From: Rana temporaria
Lineage: Eukaryota; Chordata; Amphibia; Anura; Ranidae
DNA: 64,000 nt
Direction of reading: 5' to 3'
Assembly: GCF_905171775.1 (NCBI RefSeq)
Contig: NC_053501.1
Coordinates: 71,841,901-71,905,900 of the forward strand
Shown: positions 41,793 to 54,163 of the stretch, piece after piece
Numbering within the stretch: position 1 is the stretch's first letter
How the letters are laid out: each line of letters starts with the position of its first letter
The notes under the pieces: model-generated
The model's database searches: none
What the model saw: the letters and a program-made list of their open reading frames with translations, nothing else
What the model was told of the DNA's origin: nothing
Position numbers and translations under genes: made by a program

Positions 41793-41949
41793 ACATTCAA
41801 AATATATTTTCTTCATCATCATAACACTAGACCACTTATTATCTATGTAAAAATATATAGGATTGATCGCGCTAATCAAACAAATGTAATAAATTCTGAT
41901 TAAAAATAATAAACAGTCCACAAGTGTTGTGATAATAAGTTATAAACTT
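41793..41949 (-). other. Probable intron sequence of the GPCR gene
   Basis: AT-rich, no repeat seen; lies between the acceptor and the first MITE. Confidence 0.45.
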
Positions 41950-42656
41950 CTGGGCCCAGATTCTCAAAGACTTACGACGGCGTATCTCCAGAATGGCCGC
42001 AGTCGTATCTATGCGCCTGATTCATAGAATCAGTTACGCATAAATTCTGCCAATATACGAGCGGCGTAAGTCTCCTACGCCGTCGTATCTCGGGTGCATA
42101 TTTACGCTGGCTGCTAGGTGGCGCTTCCGTTGATTTCCGCGTCGAATATGTAAATGAGCAAGATACGCCGATTCACGAACGTACGTACACCCGTCGCAAT
42201 TAGTTAAGCCGTTTACGTAAGACATACGCCGGCGTAAAGATAAAGCTGGCCTCTAGGTGGCGCAGCCCATGCAAGGTATGGACGTCGGAACAAGCGTATC
42301 TTTTTACGTAAATCGTACGTGAATGGGGCTGTGCGTAGGTTACGTTCACGTCACAGGCATTAAGCCGGCGTATCTTTGGGCGTAAATACGACGTGATACT
42401 GAGCATGTGCGCGCATGCAACATTCATTCGGCCATCTACATGGGGTCACGCTTAATTTAAATACAACACGCCCACGACCTGCCTACTTTGAATTACGCGC
42501 GCTTACGCCGGGCCGATTTACGCTATGCCGCAGTAACTTAGGACGCAAGTGCTTTGTGAATACAGCACTTGCCTCTCTAAGTTGCGGCAGCGTAGCGTAA
42601 ATAAGATACGCTACGCCCGCACAACGTTATGCCGCCCTACGTGAATCTAGGCCCTG
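41950..42656. mobile_element. Harbinger-type MITE with CTG duplication
   Basis: Element 41953-42653: GGCCCAGATTCTC...GAATCTAGGCC, flanked by CTG both sides. Internal GTACGT and ACGCCGGCGT blocks as in relatives. It lies about 180 bases upstream of the GPCR exon, presumably in its intron. Confidence 0.85.
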
Positions 42657-42895
42657 GTGTCAATCTCCACAATCCAGCTATGAATAAGCACTTTTGAAAG
42701 TGTGACACGTGTCAACTTTGCTGTGGCTTGTATTTTTTGGATTATTACCTCTTTTTAATAAAGGCATTGATTTTGAGTGCGGCTCTCCAGAGATCCACAC
42801 CAACTGCATAATCTGCACAAGTTCAACACATCATATGGATGGACTTTTTGTTTGCACTTTAAATCGTATTTGCACTATAATCGCACTGAGCACTT

Positions 42896-43612
42896 TATGG
42901 GCCTGATCCACAAAAGGGATACGCCGGCGTATCTACTGATACGCCGCCGTATCCCTGTTTCTATCTATGGAACTGATCCACAGAATCAGTTTCTCATAGA
43001 TAGGCAGAAGATCCGACATGTGTAAGGGACTTACACTGTCGGATCTTAGGATGCAGTACCGCAGCCGCCGCTGGGGGCATTTCTCGTTGAAATCCAGCGT
43101 CGGGTATGCAAATTAGCACTTACGGAGATCCATGAAGCTTTCACGCTTCGTTTTTTCTCTGTAAGTATTAGTTTGCCGTCGCAAAATTAGGGCTGCTTTT
43201 ACAAAGTGTAAAGTTAGTACACCTTGTATAAGTAGACCCTTCTTTCCCGCGACGCTGTCAAATTTTTTTTAAAATTTTTTTTTTTCCCGCCGCATCTCTT
43301 TTTTTCCCCCGACGCAACTTTTTTTACCCGGCGCGATTCACAAAACTCGGCGTAACGTAACTTTGCGCAAAGCACGTCGGGAAAATCGCATCTGGAGCAT
43401 GCGCAGTACGTCTGGCGCGGGAGCGCGCCTAATTTAAATGGGACTCGCCCCATTAGATTAGGAACGCCTTGCGCCGGACGGATTTAAGTTACACCGCTCA
43501 AAATTTCTAGGTAAGTGCTTTGTAGATCGGGCACTTAAGTAGAGATTTTGCGGCGGTGTAACTTAAACGGGAAAAATTAAGTTACGCCGGGTTTTTGTGG
43601 ATCAGGCCCTAT
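42896..43612. mobile_element. Harbinger-type MITE, copy D, with TAT duplication
   Basis: Element 42899-43609: GGGCCTGATCCACAAAAGGG ... TTTTTGTGGATCAGGCCC, perfectly inverted over about 16 bases, flanked by TAT. Same family as 15940 and 19956. Confidence 0.92.
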
Positions 43613-43739
43613 ATTCTTATGTAGTACTGTGTTATCGATGCAGGCTTTTTCATATTTGTTTTTCATTGGTTTATTTTATTTGTTGGAGCAGTGTTTACAA
43701 CCACTTTAATAGGGACTCCCTAGTAGTTTATAAAATAAA

Positions 43740-44240
43740 ACAAAATGAATCTCAAAAATGTAAGTAGTCTTTTATTACATCCTTTTCCAGACAACACTAC
43801 CACATAAAAAAGATCTTTAGAAAACACTGGTCTGTACTAAAAAAATATCAAATTCTAGGTCCATTACTTCCTGATAAACCAGGGGTTATTTTTAGAGGAA
43901 TACCTTACAAATGAGCATAGCTCCCAATTTTATAGATTCTCCTAAAATAGAAACTTTTTTCAGCAACTTAGTTGGATACTATCCATGTTAAAAGTGTGCA
44001 GTGTGCCAAATCAATACTAGTGGTAAACAGAAATCATGTTCTTTTCGCTGCACTTCTACAGGCAGAACATATTCCATCAAACACGTTCCTTACATGCACA
44101 ACTAAGAATGTTGTGTATCTCATCACTTGTCCATGTGGCAAGCAATATGTGGGGATAACAATTAGAACTTCCTCAGTACGTGTGAACGAACACAATGATG
44201 ATATCAAAAAAAGGCAAAAGAAAACACACAATAGCTAAAC
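43740..44240 (+). pseudogene. Penelope-like element remnant: linker and GIY-YIG endonuclease
   Basis: Plus strand encodes IFRKHWSVLKKYQILGPLLP, then (other frame) a piece with TCTTKNVVYLITCPCGKQYVG and ITIRTSSVRVNEHNDDI. These are the PLE KHW linker and GIY-YIG core. Several shifts and a truncated C-terminus show it is dead. It is diverged from the copy at 30422, so a different PLE lineage. Confidence 0.82.
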
Positions 44241-44688
44241 TCTTTTTTACGCTGCCACAATAGAAACCTCATGGGTACTTCTTTTGTGGCGATAGATAGG
44301 AGAGGAGGAACAACAACAGGGGTGCTTCCCAGATGGAGGTTAGATGAATTTATGAGATAAAGTCTTATGTCTGCCACGGTATGACTGTGAACTGGGACCT
44401 AAATGTTTTTATTAATATTTTTTGATAAGTCCTATATGTTTCCTTATGTGTTTATTGCTAAGAATTTTGATGTCTTTTACTGATTACTGCATATTTGATT
44501 TATGCCTATTCACTTGAGGTTGATTTAGACATTACTATTGTGGGGTCTTGTGGAGCTCTGGTGAACTTGAACTGGTGAACTTGAAAATACTGGTGGCCTT
44601 TTGAATTAGCATGCCTGGAAAATCCAGATTCAACAGGTATGATATCTTCAATATACTTCCAAATCTGTACTTACCCTGGCCTAGACAA
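44241..44688. other. Unassigned interval after PLE remnant
   Basis: No supported gene. It may be PLE 3' sequence. Confidence 0.45.
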
Positions 44689-45377
44689 GGGCCAGATTCA
44701 CAGAGCAGATACGACGGCGTATCTCCTGATACGCCGTCGTATCTGTTGTTCTATCTATGCGACTGATTCATAGAATCAGTTACGCATAGATAGCCATAAG
44801 ATCCGACAGGTGTAATTGTTTTACACTGTCGGATCTTAAGATGCAATACCGCGGCCGCCGCTGGGGGGAGTTCGCGTCGTAAACCAGCATCGGGTATGCA
44901 AGTTAGGGGTTACAGCGATTTCCAACGGTTTTTCGTGTTCGCTACTTCGCCGCTAGTCTAGTTTCCCGTCGCAAAGTTAGTCGTTTTTTTGGTGCCTTAA
45001 CTTTACACAGCAATCATATTGCTGTATAAAGTATGGCCGTCGTTCCCGCGTCGAAATTTAAAAAATAATGTCGTTTGCGTAAGCCGTCCGGGAATACGGA
45101 ATTACGCTACGCGCGTCGCCGTTCGAAAAAATGACGTCACTTCGCGCAAAGCACGGCGGGAGTTCGGAAACGGAGCATGCGCAGTCGGTCTGGCGCGGGA
45201 GCGCACCTAATTTAAATGGCAGACGCCAATTTAAATTGGCCCACCTTGCACCGGAGGCCGCCAGCGTAGGTTTTCATCGCAAGTGCTTGGTGAATCAGGC
45301 ACTTGCGATGAAAAATTGCGGCGGTGTAAAGTATCTACGATACGTTACGCCGCCGCTCATCTACGTGAATCTCGCCC
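44689..45377. mobile_element. Harbinger-type MITE, 'GATTCA' family
   Basis: GGGCCAGATTCACAGAGCAG ... ACGTGAATCTCGCCC, inverted ends with one change. It contains TGTCGGATCTTA, GGTATGCAAGTTAG and GCGCATGC-like blocks. Clear target duplication not seen. Confidence 0.82.
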
Positions 45378-46680
45378 TATATGCCTACAAATGGGAGGAG
45401 GACCTGGAAGGAACATTTGATATGGCTGATTGGTCAAAAATCTGGTCATCAACAAAATCTTCCTCCCCAAACATCCTGGTGGTATAAACCAATTATGAGG
45501 TTTTAACTCGATGGTACCTCGTCCTCTCAAGGTTGGCCAAATTTACGCCAAACCACACAGCTCAATGCTTTAAAGGATGCTCTGACCCGGGTACCCACTT
45601 GGACATATGGTGGTCCTATCCATTGGTTCAGATATATTGGAAAAAGTTATTTGGAATTGCTTCCAGAATGTTTAATCTCAATTTGCAACCAGACCCAGCC
45701 ACTGCCTTGCTCAATCTAAAACCAGACTATATCACATATAGACAATTTAAACGTATTATCCACACAGCGGCTAAGCAAACAATTGCTAAGGCATGGAGGA
45801 CCCCTGACCTAGAGATACCCGAGACTGAAAGTAGACTAAAGGTTTTTATGTCTCATGCCAAAATGCTAGCAATAGAAAGGGACCTAGGGGGTAATCCACA
45901 AAGATCCGGCGTAACTTAATTTTTTCCATTTAAGTTACACTGCCTTAAAATTTCTACCTAAGTGCCCGATCCACAAAGCACTTACCTAGAAATTTTTGGC
46001 TGTGTAACTTAAATTCCGCCGGCGCAAGGCGTTCCTATTTTCAGGGGGGCGATTCCCATTTAAATTAGGCGCGCTCCCGCGCCGGCCGTACTGCGCATGC
46101 TCGTGATGTCATTTTCCCGACGTGCATATCGCAAAATTACGTTACGCCGAGCTTTGTGGATTGCGACGGGTCAATAAAGTTGCGTCGAAAAAAAAAAAAG
46201 ATACGGCGCGAAAAAAAAATTCAAAACAAAAAAAAAATTGCGTCGCTGGACAGAAGGGTCTGTTTTTACAAGGTGTAAACAGTTTACACTTTGTAAAAGC
46301 AGCCCTAATTTTGCGTTTGCAAACTAAAACTTACGGAGAAAAAACGAAGCTGAAAAGCTTCGTGGATCTCCGTAAGTGCTAATTTGCATACCCGAGGCGG
46401 CATTTCGACACAAAATGCCCCCAGCGGCAGATGCGGTACTGCATCCTAAGATCCGGCAGTGTAAGTCCCTTACACATGCCGGATCTTCTGCCTAACTATG
46501 GAAAACTGATTCTGTGGATCAGTTCCATAGTTAGAAACAGGGATACGACGGCGTAACAGCAGTTACGCCGGCGTATGCCTTTTGAGGATCTGGCCCCTAA
46601 TTTCTGTTTTTGAAAAAATATGGAATCCTTGGATTAACTACCACTTATCACCATCATGTGATAACAGAATTCTCATGCAA
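45378..46680 (+). pseudogene. L1-like LINE ORF2, C-terminal fragment, split by a MITE
   Basis: From 45385 the frame encodes WEEDLEGTFDMADWSKIWSS, then (after a stop) VLTRWYLVPSRLAKF, CFKGCSDPGTHLDIWWSYPL and a long helix part to 45883. This is the Cys-rich C-terminal end of L1-type ORF2. A Harbinger MITE (45887-46596) splits it, and a short coding continuation (KKYGILG) follows at about 46610. The catalytic RT part is absent. Confidence 0.8.
45884..46599. mobile_element. Harbinger-type MITE, copy E, with CTA duplication
   Basis: Element 45887-46596: GGGGGTAATCCACAAAGATC ... GAGGATCTGGCCCC, flanked by CTA on both sides. Inserted in the L1-like coding fragment. Same family as 19956-20616. Confidence 0.9.
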
Positions 46681-47255
46681 TGGTAGCTGACAACCCTACT
46701 CAGATAAAAGTGACTTACAAACCCAAACCCAAACTCTTAGAACCTAGATGTTTCCCTACTCTTTACTGTGAAGATCATAATGCTCTTTTTACGTCCTCAG
46801 ACAAAAAGCCATGTTACTCATGCCAATTGAGTGAACTCCTGTACTTTCTTTCCTATCTCTCCTGCTACTCGTTCCTACTCTTCCTTGTGTCTCTCTGCTT
46901 CTGTGTGCCCCCCCTTTTTTTGTTTCTCTCTTCCCCATCTTTCTTTAAAAATTTATTTTTGGTATTATTTTTTTCCCCTTATTTTCTGAAGAGTAATAAA
47001 GTATTATTCTACTTAACGGTTATAAGCTATTACCTCTTGGGGTAGCATAATTTCCACCAAAGTCAGTTATCTCACGTTTTTTTTTAACTAATGTACTTTT
47101 TCTTTTTCTATCGTAGTTAACTAACCTACCTATTGGTAGTTTACTGTTGGACCTTAGAGTTTTACCATTTCTGTTAAACACGTATGGCTCATTGAAATAA
47201 TTATTACAACTGTATTGTAATTTACTTGCTTATTCAATCAATAAAATACTTTTAC
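46681..47255. other. L1-like 3' tail and unassigned AT-rich DNA
   Basis: Pyrimidine-rich stretch (46840-46990) then TTATTTTCTGAAGAGTAATA and AT-rich DNA. The plus frame 46680-47045 looks like low-complexity translation, not a gene. Confidence 0.5.
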
Positions 47256-47530
47256 AAGGAAAATAATGGTGGCCACACAAAATATTGACACTTTGGGTCC
47301 AATTTGGACATTTTCACCTAGGGGTATACTCACTTTCGCTGCCAGCGTTTTAGACATTAATGACTGTGTGTTAAGTTATTTTGAAGGGACAGCAAATTTA
47401 CACTGTTATACAAGCTGTACACTCACTACTTTACATTTTAGCAAAGTGTAATTTCTTCGGTGTTGTCACATGAATAAAATATTTACAAAAATGTGAGGGG
47501 TGTACTCATTTTTGTGAGATACTGCATATA
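47256..47530 (+). mobile_element. Tc1/mariner-like element, 3' end
   Basis: CTAGGGGTATACTCACTTT, AAAGTGTAATTTCTTCGGTG, TTGTCACATGAATAAAATAT and GTGAGGGGTGTACTCATTTT then TGTGAGATACTG form the widely seen 3' end of a Tc1-like fish/frog element. No transposase domain remains. Confidence 0.75.
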
Positions 47531-48640
47531 TAATTTGTACTTGGAGTCTCTGCGTGAGAGTAATGAACGTGGAACGATAACCTGAGCAAGACCTGGAGTG
47601 TGCCAAAGGTCACATGGTCGATACGCCTAAAAGGGGGCATACCCAAACATGAAATGATAAAAGAAAAACAAAAATAAATAAAAGGGGTCGGAAGGTTGGG
47701 GAACCACGAAGGTCCGGCCATGGGAGTAAGGAGGAGGAGGGCGGGTTTAAATACCCCCGACTCCTCCTACAAACTCAGGCCAACCTACGGCCGGCCTTCC
47801 TATTAGTTATAACTGAAAATATACAGACACACACTAATCCTGACTAACCAGCTATACTATTAATTATTACTGATTCTATAAAAAGAAAAAAAAGATATTT
47901 CTCTATTTCATTTCCAACTCTTAATTGCATAACAATGTAGATATTTTAGTCCCAAAATATCTCTGACCCATGACCTCCACACACCTAATGCTAACCTGCG
48001 ATTTCTAACCTTACTTTGTTGAGAACCTAAAGATAGAGTTGAAAACACAATTTACTATGCAAGAGCTTGTCTTTATTATTTGTTATAGGCTAAATTAATA
48101 AAATATATGTCCAGGGTCTACTCGCTGCAAAAAAATACAGTTTTGCTAGACATACATTTTAATTTTTCAGATTTTTATGCTGGTTGTCCAAAGTGAGCAT
48201 GCCAAGTTTTTTCTAACTGTTTATAATAAGTTAATTTATGTAGTGCCCAAAAACGGATGTCTTTTTTTTTAGATATGGCTTTACAGGCAATACTATTCTA
48301 GCACCACACCCCTTTAATTGCCTTAGTATAAGTTCCATTATTATTAGCTTATATTGTTTAACACAAAAGAGGTTTACCTTTCAAATGGTTCTTTAGATTT
48401 CATCAAAGAGTTGGGTGTCTTTCTAAATGTATAAAATATAACTGACAACTTATATTTATAATGATCAAAATGACATACATTAACATTAGGGGATTATTTT
48501 TGAACCTGGGAAGCAAATAGGACCATACTTTATAAGGGTTGTTTGCCTTTCTCTAAATCGGTGGAGAATTTAGGGTTCTGAGAATGAAAAGTGTTTTTCC
48601 TTTTTTTTTTTTTAACTAATTGAACAACAACCCAACCCAC
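47531..48640. other. Unassigned interval
   Basis: A GC-richer part (47690-47800) has GCGGGTTTAAATACCCCCG, a promoter-like palindrome, flanked by GGTCCGGCC/GGCCGGCC words; the rest is AT-rich. No gene supported. Confidence 0.45.
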
Positions 48641-48647
48641 TATATTA

Positions 48648-49618
48648 CCAAAAGTATTTAGATGCTTGCCTCTACACGCACATGAACTTTAATGGCATCC
48701 CAGTCTTAGTCTGTATGGTTCAATATTGAGTTGGTTCACTCTTTGCAGCTATAAGAGCTTAAACTCTTCTGGGAAGGCTGTCCACAAGTTTACTAGTGTG
48801 TCTATGGGAATAAACATTCTCATAGACACACTATTAGTAGTGGACAGCCTTCCCAGAACAGAATAGGTCAAACGACCATTCTTCCACAAGCACATTTGTG
48901 AGGTCAGGCACTGATGTTGCACAAGAAGGCCTGGCTCACAGTCTCCACTCTAATTCATCCCAAAGGTGTTCTATCAGGTTGAGGTTAGGACAGTCAAGTT
49001 CCTCCACTACTGAAAAACTCACTCATCCATGTTTTTATGGACCTTGTTTTGTGCACTGGTCCAAATTATTTGGTAGGGGGGTTTATGGTGTGGGTTGTTT
49101 TTCAGGGGTTGGGCTTTGCCCCTTAGTTCCAGTGAAGGGAACTCATAAGACATCAGCATACCAAGACATTTTGGACAATTTCATGCTTCCAACTTTGTGT
49201 GAACAGTTTGGGGATGGCCCCTTACTGTTTCAACATGACTGTGCACCAGTGCACAAAGCAAGGTCCATAAAGATATAGGTAAGCGAGTTTGGGGTTGAGG
49301 AACTTGACTGGCCTGCACAGAGTCTTGACCTCAACCTGATAGAACATATTTGAGATAAATTACAGCGGAGACTGCGGGCCAGGCCTTCTCGTCCAACATC
49401 GGTGCTTGACCTCACTAATGCACTTTTGGAAGAATGGTCAAACATTCCCATAGACACACTCCTAAACCTTGTGAACAGCCTTCCCAGAAGAGTTGAAGCT
49501 GCAATCTGCGGGTCAACTCTATATTGAACCCTACAGTCTAAGACTGGGATGCCATTAAAGTTCATGTGAGTGTAAAGGCAGTCATCCCAATACTTTTGGT
49601 AATACAGTGTAAGTCTAT
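48648..49618 (+). mobile_element. Tc1-like element rearranged into a foldback
   Basis: Left TATTACCAAAAGTATT (about 48648) and right AATACTTTTGGTAATA (about 49603) are inverted. The inversion continues far inward: 48648-49062 is largely the reverse complement of 49240-49618, including transposase codons. Only about 180 central bases are unique. TA duplication is likely but not distinct. Confidence 0.88.
49063..49530 (+). pseudogene. Tc1-like transposase, C-terminal half
   Basis: Encodes VYGVGCFSGVGLCPLVPVKG, SAYQDILDNFMLPTL, LFQHDCAPVHKARSIK (second catalytic Asp region), then after a TAG the GVEELDWPAQS and LNLIEHI region (the acidic third site), and a C-terminus LVNSLPRRVEAAI. At least two stops. 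The N-terminal DNA-binding half is missing; its place is taken by an inverted copy of the C-terminal half. Confidence 0.9.
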
Positions 49619-49639
49619 GTTACCATTCTACCGACCTTG

Positions 49640-52600
49640 AGGTTATCATTAGTCTTTTAAATATGTCATTTCTGGGAGTGCGCATGCACGAGAGATCCAA
49701 TATGGCCGCTTGAGCCGGGACTTCCGTGCCACCATGGACCAACGGCGCCCACAGCAGCACAAATCTCGCCCCAGGAAGGCACACAGTTAGGGGATCGGTC
49801 CCCCGAACGACCAGGTTAGCTGGATTAGCTATCTGGCAATCCGTTGCAATCTGGGACCGCAATTTGAGGCCTCTACCAGAGCCGGGTATACCAAGATGGA
49901 AAATTATTTCCCAGGAATCAGAAATGGAAACGTCTTCCTCCTCCTCTGGATCCTCCAAGAGGCCTCCACCAGTCAGCCCATTGTCCCCCCTTTGGAACAA
50001 ACCGAAGGCACGAAGATCGGGTAACAAAGGCCCAACATGATCGCACATCCCAGTTAACCGTTGGCTCTTCCTTGACTTTCTAGCACGATGTTAGGTCTCC
50101 TTTCTTTTGACTTAGGTCAACCTGCTGGCTTGGGGTTCTGACCCCTTCTTCCCCACTAATGGTTCTCAGCCACTTTAAACATGATGTTTGGATGTCTTGC
50201 TCTACCATCAACCAGATCCCCCACGCCCCCTAATTTATTATTTATTTTTTTGAGAATGGGTTTATGGAATATTTGGCTACTCTTCCTACTCTAAGGTAAT
50301 TTTCCTCTAAAGCCGGGCCACACACTACAGAACTGAATTGAACAGTTTTTTCTGTTGCTACAAAGCTTTGTTTAATGGACAACCCAACCTCACCTCCCAA
50401 TCTCTACCCCCATCTCCTACCCTTTTCCTCCCTCCCCCTTTCTCCCCCCCCTTCTCTCACCTATACCCTTCCTGTTCACACTTTCCTCCATGTACTTTTG
50501 TTTTCATCTTACATTATTATAAACAATCAAGATTTTTGGAGCGGGAGTTACCTTTTGGGGCACAATCATAAGTTCAATATTGGTTTTATAATGTTTTGTT
50601 CTCCCCCCTTCTTTTTTTAATGCGTGTCCCCTGATTGGTCAGTTCTGTTTCTCTGAACCATCCGATTGAGTTTGTGTTCTTCATAGCTAAACTATAGTTT
50701 TTTTTTTCTTTTTTGGGTGCCCTGGTCCGGGATGTGCCTCCTCCTATCCCCTGAATCCCTAGAGGCTCCAGGGAATAGGATAGCCGAGATAGCTCAGTCA
50801 ACCTACTTTTGGCGATAAATGATGGCTCCTGGGAATTCCTTCTCCTCCCTGGGACCTATATTTTTCAAAGGGAGAAGCTCCTTTCTTCCACTTCTCTTTC
50901 TATCCTATCTTTCTTTGCTTCTCTTGTCTATCAAACAACAGCTAACAATTGTATCTATGACAGATTGTTTCCACGACAGGCTTCACAAGAAACCCCCACT
51001 GCTCAAGGGGGAATAGCCCAAAATCAAGGGCAAAGACTTCTCTTGGTAAGTGTCAGTGAATGCATCCACACCCCTCTCCTCTGTTCCAATAGCTAGTTCC
51101 ACATTATGCTCCAGGAGACTCATTTCCCGATCCGGTATAGTCCAACATTCCTACATGCACATTTCCCTCAGTTCTATTTAGCAAATACAGAAAATAAGAC
51201 CAAATGGGTAGCCATTGCCTTCTCTAAGAACTGAAAGCTCTCTAGGTTTTCGGAAACTAAGGATCCAGAGGGCAATTTCTTCTAGTCAAGGGCACAATAG
51301 AGGGTCAACTATACTCCCTGGTGTCTTACTATGCCCCTAACAAGGGACAAACAGCTTTTTTTGCCCGTCTATTTGACACCCTGAATCCCCTACTAGAAGG
51401 CACAGTCATTTTAGGCGGTGACTCCAACATGGGAAACAGTTAACATGCCCTCTCAGGGCCAGCCATAAAATAGCCAAACTAATACACTTTCAAGGTCTAG
51501 CAGATGTTTGGAGAGAACTGAACCCCTCCACTAGAGACTTCACGCACTACTCTGCTCCTCACCAAACATATGCAAGAATCACTCACATTTTAGTCCCCAC
51601 ACATGCAATCCCCCTGGTCTTAAAAGTGCAAATCAGAGACACAGTATTGTCAGATCACTTTCTAGTTATAATGTCCATGGGCCTCTCCTCACCAAAATCT
51701 AGTCAGAGAAACTGGAGACTGAATGAGTCCCTCCTGTCTGATCCGGCTAGAGTAACCATGCTTGAGAAATCTTTGAAAGAATAATTTCAAACCAAATACA
51801 AGGAGAATATCTCAGCAGAAACCTTGTGGGTAGCCCACAAAGCATTTATTAGGGGGGAAATCATTCGAATGTCCACCCAAATTAAATGGGAGAAAACAGT
51901 TGATATAGAAAAACTAGAAAGAGCGTACACTTCAGCTCGATCACAACACAAAAGAAACCCCTCAAACACCACAATAACCCAAATGACCATCTTAAGCTTG
52001 ACCTCAACCTGGCTCTCACAACACAAGGGGAAAAATACTTAAGATGGAATAAAAATGATTTCTATACACAGAAAGACAGGATCGGATCTATGCTTGCATC
52101 TAAATTATCTCCCAAAATAAGGCTTCATGTAATGCCACAGATCAGGATTCCTGGTCATGGTCTCTCAGGTAATCCTAAGAAAACCCTGGAGGCCTTTCAG
52201 AGTTTCTATACAAAACTCTACAAAGCCGCCAAAGACAAATCGGCCATTACACAATTCCTGGATTCCTTGCCGATCCCTGTCTTATCCCCTGAACACAAGA
52301 GTATCCTAGACTCGTCCTTCTGGGAGAAGGAGGTTCTAGGGGTCATCAGGGAACTTAAAAATGGATCCGCTCCAGGCCCCGATGGGCTGTCCCTTACTAA
52401 AAGGATTCCCCACCACCATGGCGTCGTTCCTTATGAAATTTTAACGCCAAAACCCAGGGTTTCCCGATAGACACACACCTTAATGCAGCATCCATAGCGG
52501 TGATCCCTAAACCAGATAAAAATCCTGAGGATGTCAGCAACTACCACCCAAATTCACTAATTAATAGCGATCTTAAAATACAGACCAAAATTCTCGACAA

Positions 52601-52715
52601 CCGATTCTCAGCCTTCTTTTCCGGCAGACAGGGCCCTGACCAAATTAGGCAAGCAATCGACATAGTCTCTATTCTTCAATCTAACTTGGAGGGGGCCCTA
52701 AACAAGCAGGCCTGA
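49640..52715 (+). pseudogene. L1-like LINE, endonuclease and start of RT, heavily decayed
   Basis: A 5' part (49640-50050) has GATCCAATATGGCCGC, resembling the YY1-type site of L1 promoters, and a CpG-rich leader. The endonuclease is readable at about 51110-51660 as LQETHFPIRYSPTFLHAHF, VAIAFSKN, LVSYYAPNKGQ, VILGGDSN and VLSDHFLV. Connector helices follow, then RT entry motifs at about 52320-52570: ELKNGSAPGPDGLS and VIPKPDKNPEDVSNYHP, NSLINSDLKIQTKIL. It ends at 52712 before the catalytic YxDD. Many stops and frame changes. It cannot encode an active protein. Confidence 0.82.
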
Positions 52716-53960
52716 CAGGTTCCAGTATCATTGATTGGAGGGCGATTTTTGGTGCATGCTGAGCCTGTGGGAGCGCATCTTACTGTATACCGATATATTT
52801 GGTGAGCATTTTGGTTTAAAATATGTGTTGGTGTATATTATGTAAATAAATAAATGAGCATAATGTGATAATAATGATATGTTTTTCAACCTAATGATTA
52901 CAAGATGTACTGCGAAATTCAATGACGAAGCAGAGATTTTTTTCTTTGCAAAACGCGTTGGATTGTTTACACCTACTGTATTAAATTGATATAAAACTGT
53001 GGAACACGTATATATATTTATGTATCATATTATGCTATGTGCTACTATGAGATATAATGATCTCTGTATGTGATTTTAATAATTTATATTTATTAAACTA
53101 TATTTTTACTCAACTGTGTGCTCAGTCCTACTCTTATGGGATTTATCCCACCACACACAAACCTTCAATTTCAGGATGTGGATGTAACTGATGTCCCTGA
53201 AACTTGCAACACTGCTTTTATAAAATAAATATAAATATAAAAAGAAAAATAATAATAAATACATTTCTGACAAGTGATGTCCTTGATGATGCCCTTGGGA
53301 GGGGTGAAGCGCATTGACGCATTTCCAGCTATTTGGAACTATTGACGTCACTTCTGCCCACCGTGGAACACAAGCTGAGCAGCAGCGAACCCGGAAGCGT
53401 TGTTTCTCTACACTGATGCCTGTTTTCTTCCATTGTCTAGTAAGTGGTGCCTAGATTGGGCTTATTGCCTTACCCTGCAGTACTTCAATATTAACTTCTC
53501 TTTCTGTTTTTGGAGCCTGGTGAATCTGTGTTTCTCTGGCCACCCCCAATCCCCCCTTGCTTTGTATGGAGAGTTTCTGAGGAGTTCTTCCGATCCTACC
53601 AGATCAATAGATAACAGTGTGTATGACCCACAGACTGCACAGCTGAGGGTCCATTATCTTTGGTGAGTGGGGTCACAGAGGGGAGCGTGGCACATAGCAC
53701 CTGGAATAAGCTTCGGAGCACTATAGCACTTTATATGTTTGGAGCACTTAGCACAATACTAGAGACAGATTTTTTATTACTCGTTATTTTATTATATATT
53801 ATATATTGAGTGTGTTATACTTAAAGCACGTCAGCACTTTATATATATATATATATTTTATGAGCACTTAGGCACATTATATAAGCACATGTATTTAATC
53901 TTTGCAAGCACTGTTTATGTGTACTTTTAAAGATTAGATATGGGCCATGCCTAATACCAC
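52716..53960 (+). mobile_element. PLE-like terminal sequences (two segments)
   Basis: 52716-53105 and about 53106-53950 are non-coding and show motifs shared with other PLE-like copies: AAAACGCGTTGGATTG (52960), GATGATGCCC...TGAAGCGCATTGACGC (53283-53322), and 'GCACTTTATA' 3' words. Assigned by resemblance to 31021-32545 and 61740-62960. Confidence 0.45.
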
Positions 53961-54160
53961 ATCCATAAATGCCTTGAGAGACAACATATGTGTAATAAAA
54001 TCAATATTTATTAATCAACCGGAATAAAAAATAATTTTATCCTACATGGATCTTAAAATTCCACACATTTTTGCTATTTTACAGGTATATATTACCAATG
54101 GAAGAAACACTGATCCCCATAAGGGAGGTACACCTAATGCAAATGACACCATAGCATAGA
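53961..54160. other. Unassigned AT-rich interval
   Basis: No supported feature. Confidence 0.4.
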
Positions 54161-54163
54161 AAC

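Noticed and set aside
41742..41921. 60-residue N-terminal extension of the GPCR from the upstream in-frame Met
   Set aside because: It would require reading through a pyrimidine tract and a good splice acceptor (41774-41792); the extension is hydrophobic, intron-like translation and not PRLHR-like.
46680..47045. 121-residue Phe/Leu/Ser-rich frame, possible membrane protein
   Set aside because: Arises from a pyrimidine-rich tract in the 3' region of an L1-like fragment; no homologue or start context.
47690..47820. GCGGGTTTAAATACCCCCG palindrome as a host promoter
   Set aside because: No following open frame or exon; more likely the leader of an unrecognised retroelement.
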